A stretch of 64,000 bases of DNA, from NCBI GenBank assembly GCA_046351595.1, contig JAXLYE010000001.1, positions 1,989,749-2,053,748 of the forward strand, in the 5' to 3' direction. This document shows, one piece after another, positions 54,262 through 64,000 of the stretch. Made by a program: the position numbers and the translations under genes. Under the pieces are notes generated by a model. The model saw only the letters and a program-made list of their open reading frames with translations, was not told the DNA's origin and did not search any database. Source of the stretch: JAXLYE01 sp046351595 (GTDB lineage Bacteria; Myxococcota_A; Polyangia; Palsa-1104; JAEUJZ01). Every line of letters begins with the position of its first letter. The first letter of the stretch is position 1.

Positions 54262-54326
54262 CCGGAGCCGCGGCCTCGTGCGGCGCCAGCGGCGTGTAGA
54301 CCGGGAGGCTGGATGGCGCAGGGAGT

Positions 54327-54340
54327 CAGGTAAATACCTG
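54327..54340. promoter_or_regulatory. Inverted repeat upstream of TonB receptor gene
   Basis: CAGGTA and TACCTG flank AA, a dyad 70 bases before the receptor start, in a locally A/T-richer stretch. It is a candidate operator, for example for a repressor of metal- or nutrient-linked transport. It does not match the Fur consensus. Confidence 0.35.
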
Positions 54341-54409
54341 ATACCAGCGGAAGCGGCTGCCTGGTCTACTAGCCTCGTCGCGGGCCTGCGGGCGCCGCGG
54401 CGAGGTAGC

Positions 54410-56737
54410 ATGCGACGACGCCGCAATCGACCGGCTGAGTTTGGGCCGCCCTGCGTGCGCGCGGGCCGGCTTGCGCGCGGGCTCGTCGCCGCCGGCCTGC
54501 TGCTCGCGCTCGATGCCGCGGCCGACGAGCAGGCCGCCGAGGAGCCTGACGCCGACCCCGGTGCGGGCGCGAGCGCGGGTGCAGGCGCCGGCCCCGGCCC
54601 AGGGAAGGACCGCTTCACCGCGCGCGTCACCGCCGGCCGCCCGCGCAGCGAGCTGCCCGAGGAGCGCTCGCTGACCACGGTGACGCGCGAGGATCTCGAT
54701 CGGCGCCAGGTGCGCTCGTCGCCGGACGCGCTGCGCTACGAGGCCGGCGTGTTCGTGCAGCAGACCGCGCACGGCCAGGGCTCGGCGTTCATCCGCGGCC
54801 TGACCGGGCAGCAGACGCTGCTTTTGTTCGACGGCATCCGCCTGAACAACTCGACCTACCGGCAGGGCCCCAACCAGTACTTCTTCACGCTCGACTCGCA
54901 GACGATCCAGTCGATCCAGGTGCTGCGCGGCGGCGGCTCGACGCGCGGCGGCTCGGACGCGCTCGGCGGCGTGCTCAGTGCCTCGCCGATCGAGCCGCTC
55001 CTGCCGGTCCAGCCCGGGCTGCGCGCGGTGCCGCTTCTGCTCGGGCGCTCGACGACGGCGGACCGGGAGTTCGGCGGCCGCGCCCAGCTCAGCCTCGGCT
55101 ACCTCGGCAAGAGCGGCCTGGCGGTCGGCTTCGTCGGCGGCGTCGGCGCGCGCGACGTCGGCATGCTGCAGAGCGGCGGCCCGGTCACAAACCCCAACCC
55201 GGACACGCCGCTCGGGCCGCTGCCGTGGGTGCCGCGCTACCTGCCCGACGGGCGGACGCAGCTCGGCACCGGCTTCAAGGAGGTCACCGCCGACGGCAAC
55301 CTGCAGCTGCGGCTGTCGCGCCGCCACCGCCTGACCGCGGCCTTCTACCTGTACCGCCAGTACGACGTGCCGCGCACCGACCAGTGCCCGCCGCCGACCG
55401 CGCCCGTCGGCGTCTGCACCTCGTACGACGAGCAGTTCCGCCACCTGGCGTACATCGCCTACGACGCGCAGCTCGGGCCGGCGGCGCAGAAGCTGCGGGT
55501 GAGCCTGTCGTACCAGCAGCAGCACGAGCGGCGGCGCTACGAGGACCCGACGGTGCTGGCGCGCCAGATCGGGCTCGACGACGTGCACACGCTGGGCCTG
55601 GTCGCCGCGGCCAGCACCGCGACGTTCTCGCCGCGCGAGCGGGTGCGGATGCGGCTGCACTACGGCCTCGACACCTACCTCGACTTCCTCGGCTCGCAGT
55701 CGAGCCTGACGTACACCGACGTGATGATCACCTCGCCGCTGTCGCGCGGGCAGTACGTCTCGGACTCGCGCTACCTCTACGGCGGCGCCTACGCCGACGG
55801 AGAGCTCGGCCTGGGACGCCGCGTCACGCTGCGCGGCGGCGCGCGCCTGTCGTGGATCTACGCCAGCGTCCCCGAGGACCTGAAGAGCGGCAGCCAGCCC
55901 GTCGACAAGAGCTGGGTGCCGCTTGTCGGTCACCTCGGCCTCGACCTGCTGCTCGCCGAGCCGCTGCGGCTGCTGTTCAACTTCGACCGCTCCTACCGCG
56001 CGCCCAACCTGAACGACCTGACCGCGCGCCAGGCCACCGGCCCCGGCTTCCAGTTCGAGAACGCGGCGCTCTCCCCCGAGATCGCGTACACCTTCGAGCT
56101 CGGCGCCCGCCTGCGGACCAAGTACGTGCACGCCGACGTCTTCGGCTTCCAGACGCTGATCGACGGCCTGGTGCTGAAGGTCGCCAAGCGCGCCAGCGAC
56201 TGCCCGGCGAACACGCCGCAGTGCAACGGCTCGTGGTCGCGCTTCCAGCTGCAGAACGCGCAGGAGCTGTCGCAGATCCGCGGCGTCGAGGGCACGCTGC
56301 GCCTCTTCACGCCGATCGGCCTGTCCGCGCGCGCCACCCTGGCCTACGCCTTCGGCGACGGGCCGCGCATCGGCGACCTGACGCAAGAGACCTACGGCAT
56401 CACGCTCGGCGAGCGCGTGCCGCTGTCGCGCATCCCGCCGCTCAACGGCACCGCGGAGCTCATGTACCAGCACGCGGTGGGCCTGTCGGCCGGTGCGGCG
56501 CTGCGCTGGGCGACGCTGCAGGATCGGCTGGCGATCGCCGACTACTCCGACGGGCGCATCCCCAAGTACGGCACGCCGGGCTTCGCGGTCCTCGACCTGC
56601 GGCTCGGCTACTCCGTCGGCGAGCACGTCGAGGTCAGCGCCACCTTGGAGAACGTCTTTGACTCCCCGTACCGCTACCACGGATCCAGCATCAACGGCCC
56701 GGGCCGCGGCCTCGTGCTCGGGCTGCGGCTGCACTGA
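54410..56737 (+). CDS. TonB-dependent outer membrane receptor
   Basis: This 775-residue receptor has an exported N-terminus (LARGLVAAGLLLALDAAADE) and an Ala/Gly/Pro segment, then a plug domain (DLDRRQVRSSPDALRYEAGVFVQ, SAFIRGLTGQQTLLLFDGIRLNN, IQVLRGGGSTRGGSDALGGVLS) and a 22-strand barrel ending NGPGRGLVLGLRLH. The plug resembles those of haem and siderophore/vitamin receptors. GAGG lies five bases before ATG 54410; an in-frame ATG at 54278 is less likely. It is followed by a lipoprotein gene 49 bases later. Cargo is unknown. Confidence 0.88.
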   Translation: MRRRRNRPAEFGPPCVRAGRLARGLVAAGLLLALDAAADEQAAEEPDADPGAGASAGAGAGPGPGKDRFTARVTAGRPRSELPEERSLTTVTREDLDRRQVRSSPDALRYEAGVFVQQTAHGQGSAFIRGLTGQQTLLLFDGIRLNNSTYRQGPNQYFFTLDSQTIQSIQVLRGGGSTRGGSDALGGVLSASPIEPLLPVQPGLRAVPLLLGRSTTADREFGGRAQLSLGYLGKSGLAVGFVGGVGARDVGMLQSGGPVTNPNPDTPLGPLPWVPRYLPDGRTQLGTGFKEVTADGNLQLRLSRRHRLTAAFYLYRQYDVPRTDQCPPPTAPVGVCTSYDEQFRHLAYIAYDAQLGPAAQKLRVSLSYQQQHERRRYEDPTVLARQIGLDDVHTLGLVAAASTATFSPRERVRMRLHYGLDTYLDFLGSQSSLTYTDVMITSPLSRGQYVSDSRYLYGGAYADGELGLGRRVTLRGGARLSWIYASVPEDLKSGSQPVDKSWVPLVGHLGLDLLLAEPLRLLFNFDRSYRAPNLNDLTARQATGPGFQFENAALSPEIAYTFELGARLRTKYVHADVFGFQTLIDGLVLKVAKRASDCPANTPQCNGSWSRFQLQNAQELSQIRGVEGTLRLFTPIGLSARATLAYAFGDGPRIGDLTQETYGITLGERVPLSRIPPLNGTAELMYQHAVGLSAGAALRWATLQDRLAIADYSDGRIPKYGTPGFAVLDLRLGYSVGEHVEVSATLENVFDSPYRYHGSSINGPGRGLVLGLRLH

Positions 56738-56786
56738 GCCTCCGGATCCAGGTGCGCGGGCTGAACCGCACAGAAAGGAACTGCAT

Positions 56787-57989
56787 ATGAAGACTATCGG
56801 ATGCTTCTTATCTCTCTCTCGCGCTGGCGCTGGCGCTGGCTCCGGCTCTGGGTCGCGCTCCGGGTCCTGTTTCGGCGTGCGCCTCGGCGGCCTCGTCCTG
56901 GCATTGGGCCTCGCCGCCTGCGGCGACAGCACCACGAACAACATGCCCATGGGCAACATGACCGACGACACCGGCGGCCCCACCCGCTGCCAGGGTCCGA
57001 GCTTCACCGAGAACGTCACGAGCTGCATGCCCGCGGCCAGCGACTACCGGCCGCGCGTCAACATGTCGATGGGCGACACCTGGCCGACCTGCGTCACCGA
57101 CAACGGCAGCTTCCCCTTCATCGGCGGCTCGGCGCCGGCCTCGGCCTCGCGCACGGCGGCCTTCGAGTCCATCGCCGCGCGCCTGTGGAACAACAGCAAT
57201 GCGCTGACCACCGACGACTTCTTGAAGGCGCGCGACGACTACTCGGTGATGGGAGGCATCGGCTCGCGCGTGGCGCGGCGCCAGGACGTGCACTACCCCG
57301 AGCTCGCGGGCGACAAGTTCGCGTGCTCCGACCTGGCCGTCGCCGCCAAGTACCCCAACCGCTGCTTCGGCCCGGCGCAGCTCAAGCCGATCATCGACGA
57401 CGCCTTCCAGAAGGGCCTCACGGGCCAGAGCGCGCGCATCCAGGCCGCGCGCCTGGAGGCCTCGCTGCTGTGGTTCTTCTACCTGTCGATCCTCTCGGAG
57501 ATCTGGACCAGCAGCTTCGATGACATCGTCGACGTCGACGCCTCGTACGGCTACTGGAACGGCGCGCAGCCGCGCGACATGCCGATGGGCCTGGGCAAGA
57601 TCGTCGGCTCGCTCGGGCAGGAGACCTACGACCGCGGCATGGACGCCGTCTACTCCACGCGCTGCTGGCGCGACATCGACAAGGCGCTGCCGTACACCAA
57701 CAACATGTACTTCAACCTCGCGCAGCAGCAGAACGACAAGGCGATGACGCGCGGCATGGCGCTGATCCTGCGCGACCGCTTCGGTCAGCTCGGCTGCTCG
57801 AGCGGGGCGCAGCAGCAGGCGAACCTGGAGTTCGTGCGCCTCATGGGCGGCTTCCTCGACCGCGCCGCCCGCGCCATCGACGCCACCAAGGCCGACCAGC
57901 TCAAGGCCCAGTGGAGCGCCCAGTCCGCCGCCAGCGTCAACGTAGCCACCGCCCAGCAGCTCCTCGACCAGCTCTTCCCCTGCCCCTAA
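56787..57989 (+). CDS. Lipoprotein of unknown function, partner of TonB receptor
   Basis: This 400-residue protein has an unusual leader: a Met-Lys start, a Gly/Ser/Arg-rich stretch (AGAGSGSGSRSGS), then the hydrophobic lipobox LALGLAAC (Cys45). The mature part begins with Met/Asn/Asp-rich residues (NNMPMGNMTDD), has several Cys pairs, and is mainly helical with aromatic segments (ASLLWFFYLSILSEIW). I do not recognise the family; it lacks the imelysin motifs found in some iron-uptake partners. AAAGGA precedes the ATG. The Met-rich stretch might bind copper, and its placement after the receptor suggests a shared transport task. Confidence 0.7.
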   Translation: MKTIGCFLSLSRAGAGAGSGSGSRSGSCFGVRLGGLVLALGLAACGDSTTNNMPMGNMTDDTGGPTRCQGPSFTENVTSCMPAASDYRPRVNMSMGDTWPTCVTDNGSFPFIGGSAPASASRTAAFESIAARLWNNSNALTTDDFLKARDDYSVMGGIGSRVARRQDVHYPELAGDKFACSDLAVAAKYPNRCFGPAQLKPIIDDAFQKGLTGQSARIQAARLEASLLWFFYLSILSEIWTSSFDDIVDVDASYGYWNGAQPRDMPMGLGKIVGSLGQETYDRGMDAVYSTRCWRDIDKALPYTNNMYFNLAQQQNDKAMTRGMALILRDRFGQLGCSSGAQQQANLEFVRLMGGFLDRAARAIDATKADQLKAQWSAQSAASVNVATAQQLLDQLFPCP

Positions 57990-58053
57990 TTCCCGCTAGC
58001 CCGTCCCGTCTCCCTATTCCCTCCCTCAACCCTCCCCAAGCGCCCCCGGCCCT

Positions 58054-58067
58054 CCTCTGTACAGAGG
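58054..58067. terminator. 14-bp palindrome between convergent genes
   Basis: CCTCTGTACAGAGG is perfectly self-complementary and lies in the 170-base gap between the lipoprotein gene and the hybrid kinase gene. It may serve as a bidirectional terminator or a protein site. There is no T-run. Confidence 0.35.
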
Positions 58068-58159
58068 CTCGGGTGGCGCCGGAGCGGAGGGCTCCCGGCG
58101 CGAAAGCGGCGGGATACCCGCAGGCGGCAGGACCCGAGCCGAACCGCCCGAGAAGCCGC

Positions 58160-60352
58160 CTACCGCCCCCCCGCCGCGTCCCCACTGGCCAGCCGATCCA
58201 GTAGCTCCTTCAGCGCCAGCAGATCCACCGGCTTCACCAGGTGCACATCAAACCCCGCCTCCATCGCGCGCCGCCGCTCCGAAGGCTGCCCGTACCCGGT
58301 CAGCGCCACCAGCCGCGCCCCCGCAAGCTCCGGGAACTGCCGCAGCCGCCGCGCCACCTCGTAGCCGTCGAGCTCTGGCAGCCCGATGTCGAGCAGCACC
58401 ACCTGCGGCCGGAACTCGCGCGCCGCGTCCAGCGCCGAGCGGCCGTCGTGCACCATGCGCACCTCGTGGCCGCTGTGCGTGAGCAAGAGCGCCAGCGACT
58501 CCGCGATGTCGCGGTTGTCCTCGACCACCAGCACCCGCCGGCCGCCCGGTCCCTCGCTCGCGCGCGCGCCGCCGCTGCCCGGCTGCTGCGTCGCCTGCTC
58601 CGGCAGAAGCGGCAGCGACACCACGAACTCGCTGCCCTGGCCCGGGCCCGCGCTCGTGGCGCTGACCTTGCCGCCGTGCATCTCGACGAGGTGGCGCACC
58701 AGCGTCAGCCCGATCCCCAGCCCGCCCTGCGAGCGGTCGAGCGCACGGTCGACCTGCGTGAACAGCTCGAAGATGCTGGCCAGCATGTGCGCCGGGATGC
58801 CGATGCCGTTGTCGCGCACCCGCAGCACCACGTGCTCCTGCACGCGCTCGACGGTCAGCCAGATCTGGCCGCCGGGATCCGTGTACTTCGCGGCGTTGTT
58901 CAACAGGTTCGCCAGCACCTGCGCCAGCCGCGTCGAGTCGCCCTTGATCCACAGCGGATCTTTTTTGCACGACACGAACAGCTGGTGCCGCCGCGCCTTG
59001 ATGAGCGGGCTCGAGAGCTCCACCGCCAGATCGACCACCGCGGTGAGATCCACGGTCTCCAGCTGCAGCCGGATCTTGCCCTGCGTGATCCGCGCGACGT
59101 CGAGCAGGTCGTCGACCAGGCGCACCAGCTGCGTCACCTGGCGGTCGATGATCGCGCGCGCCCACGAGCGCTGGCTCTCGGCCATGTCGGACAGGCCCAG
59201 CACCTGCACCGCGTTGCGGATCGCGGCCAGCGGGTTACGCAGCTCGTGCGCGAGCATCGCCAAGAACTCGTTCTTGCGCGCGTCCGCCTCCTGGATGTCC
59301 TGGTACAGCCGCGCGTTGTCGAGGAACACCGCGGCGCGGTCGGCCAGCTCCTCGGCCAGCTGCACCACCGGCTGGCCGTAGCGGCGGCCCGAGGGGCCCA
59401 TCACCAGCACCAGCGTGCCGAGGATCTGCTTGCGCGCGCGCAGCGGCAGCACCAGCGCCGTCAGAAGGACGAACGGGCTGCCGGCGGGCGGCTCTTCCCA
59501 GTACAGGCTCGCGGTCGCCGCGAGCTTGAGCTCTTCGATGAGCTCCGAGCGCCCGGTCCCGAGCGCCCGCCGCGTCGCCTCGTGCAGCGGCGGCGGCAGC
59601 GCCTCGGCCTCCAGGCTCGTCGAGGAGACGGCGCCGTCCGCGGTGCGCGTCCAGGCCAGCTCCGCGCGCCCGAGCTCCCCGCGCGGCGAGCCGGCGCAGA
59701 CGAAGCTGAAGTCGGCGAGGAACGGCACCGCCAGCCGCGCCAGCGCCCGCGCCGTCGTGATGTGATCGAGCGAGCCGGCCAGCGTCGCGCTCGACTCCGC
59801 GAGGAACGAGCTGCGCTGGTGCGCGGCCTCGGCCATCTCGCGCGCCGCCTCGGCCGACAGCCGCGCCGCCTCGGCCTGCATGCGCGCGACGCGCTCGTCG
59901 GCGTGGCGCTTGGCCTGCTGCATCATCTGGAACAGCTCGATGAAGACGCGGACCTTGGTGCGCAGGATGTCGGGGTTGACCGGCGCGAGGATGTAGTCGA
60001 CGGCGCCGAGCTGGTAGCCCTGGGCCTTGTGGACCTCGTCGGCGTAGCCGGTGATGAAGATGATCGGCGTGTGCGCCGAGCGCCGCCGCTTGCGGATGAG
60101 CGCCGCGGTTTCGTAGCCGTCCATCGACGGCATGTTGACGTCGAGCAGGATGACCGCGAACTCGTAGCGCAGGACCTGGCGCAGCGCCTCCTCGCCCGAG
60201 CGCGCCATGACGACGTTGGCGCCGACCTCGGCCAGCACCGTCTCCATCACCAGGAGCTTCTCGGGCAGGTCGTCAACGACCAGTATGTTGACCTTCTCGT
60301 CCGTCATGGCATTGCCTGCCGTCATCGTCATGGCCTTGCCTGGTTCGGGCAC
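58160..60352 (-). CDS. Hybrid histidine kinase: receiver-GAF-kinase-receiver
   Basis: This 730-residue cytosolic protein has, in order, a receiver (D28, D71 in LLDVNMPSMDG, about 20-140), a coiled coil rich in Ala/Glu/Arg, a GAF-like sensor (about 190-350), a HisKA with H369 in LAHELRNPLAAIRNAV, an HATPase (NLLNNAAKYTD, RDNGIGIPAHML, GGLGIGLTLVRHLVEMHGG) and a C-terminal receiver (VLVVEDNRDIAESLALLL, LLDIGLPELDG). GTG 60352, six bases after the upstream stop, or ATG 60325/60307 could be the start. It is co-transcribed with the hybrid kinase upstream and both lack membrane segments, so they probably form a phosphorelay. Confidence 0.88.
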   Translation of the reverse strand: MPEPGKAMTMTAGNAMTDEKVNILVVDDLPEKLLVMETVLAEVGANVVMARSGEEALRQVLRYEFAVILLDVNMPSMDGYETAALIRKRRRSAHTPIIFITGYADEVHKAQGYQLGAVDYILAPVNPDILRTKVRVFIELFQMMQQAKRHADERVARMQAEAARLSAEAAREMAEAAHQRSSFLAESSATLAGSLDHITTARALARLAVPFLADFSFVCAGSPRGELGRAELAWTRTADGAVSSTSLEAEALPPPLHEATRRALGTGRSELIEELKLAATASLYWEEPPAGSPFVLLTALVLPLRARKQILGTLVLVMGPSGRRYGQPVVQLAEELADRAAVFLDNARLYQDIQEADARKNEFLAMLAHELRNPLAAIRNAVQVLGLSDMAESQRSWARAIIDRQVTQLVRLVDDLLDVARITQGKIRLQLETVDLTAVVDLAVELSSPLIKARRHQLFVSCKKDPLWIKGDSTRLAQVLANLLNNAAKYTDPGGQIWLTVERVQEHVVLRVRDNGIGIPAHMLASIFELFTQVDRALDRSQGGLGIGLTLVRHLVEMHGGKVSATSAGPGQGSEFVVSLPLLPEQATQQPGSGGARASEGPGGRRVLVVEDNRDIAESLALLLTHSGHEVRMVHDGRSALDAAREFRPQVVLLDIGLPELDGYEVARRLRQFPELAGARLVALTGYGQPSERRRAMEAGFDVHLVKPVDLLALKELLDRLASGDAAGGR

Positions 60353-60358
60353 AAGAGC

Positions 60359-64000
<3,642 letters not shown>

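Overview
The window is about 70 % G+C or more, has very little space between genes, and carries 39 protein genes that I can support; no rRNA, tRNA, CRISPR array, insertion sequence or phage gene is visible. Many features are typical of the Myxococcota (former Deltaproteobacteria): numerous lipoproteins, many two-component and hybrid kinases, a Ser/Thr kinase with a PEGA-like tail, an MglA-like small GTPase, Oar-type TonB receptors, thrombospondin type 3 repeats, and a sterol-pathway enzyme. A predatory or soil/marine myxobacterium, possibly one that makes sterols, is the best guess. This is inference from gene content, not a phylogenetic placement.

Layout. 1-10.4 kb: a surface amidohydrolase lipoprotein, mutS2, an NAD kinase/UPF0158 pair, recO and a glutamine-dependent asparagine synthase. 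10.4-21 kb: a large unknown propeller-like protein, a small lipoprotein, an MglA-like GTPase, a secreted Val/Pro-rich protein, a membrane histidine kinase overlapping its receiver protein, mnmA, and a homologue of cycloeucalenol cycloisomerase. 21-28.6 kb: an ECF sigma/anti-sigma pair facing a Ser/Thr kinase-TPR pair, then an AsmA-like/GT51 glycosyltransferase fusion. 28.8-33.8 kb: an Oar-like TonB receptor and a lipoprotein in one operon with a good sigma-70-like promoter. 34.5-43 kb: a CAAX-type protease, two overlapping cation/proton antiporter genes, a glycosyltransferase and a calcineurin-like phosphoesterase. 43.5-51 kb: homogentisate dioxygenase and a complete tripartite metal-efflux operon (TolC-CusB-CusA type). 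51-54.3 kb: a PstS-like binding lipoprotein fused by overlap to a NarX-like kinase, with a NarL-type regulator facing it. 54.4-58 kb: a second TonB receptor and its lipoprotein partner. 58-64 kb: two large hybrid histidine kinases, the second cut by the window end.

The most unusual non-coding structures are (i) a 178-bp element present as two inverted copies, one directly behind each of two convergent genes (40.07-40.58 kb), with related hairpins at 28.8 and 38.7 kb; (ii) eight head-to-tail 42-bp units at 43.1-43.4 kb between divergent genes; and (iii) 13-bp G/C-rich tandem units at 34.3 and 51.3 kb.

Themes: sensing dominates (five histidine kinases including hybrids, two stand-alone regulators, one ECF system, one Ser/Thr kinase, one GTPase), together with envelope transport (two TonB receptors, one RND pump, two antiporters). 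Most genes form one- to three-gene units with overlapping stop and start codons, which suggests translational coupling.
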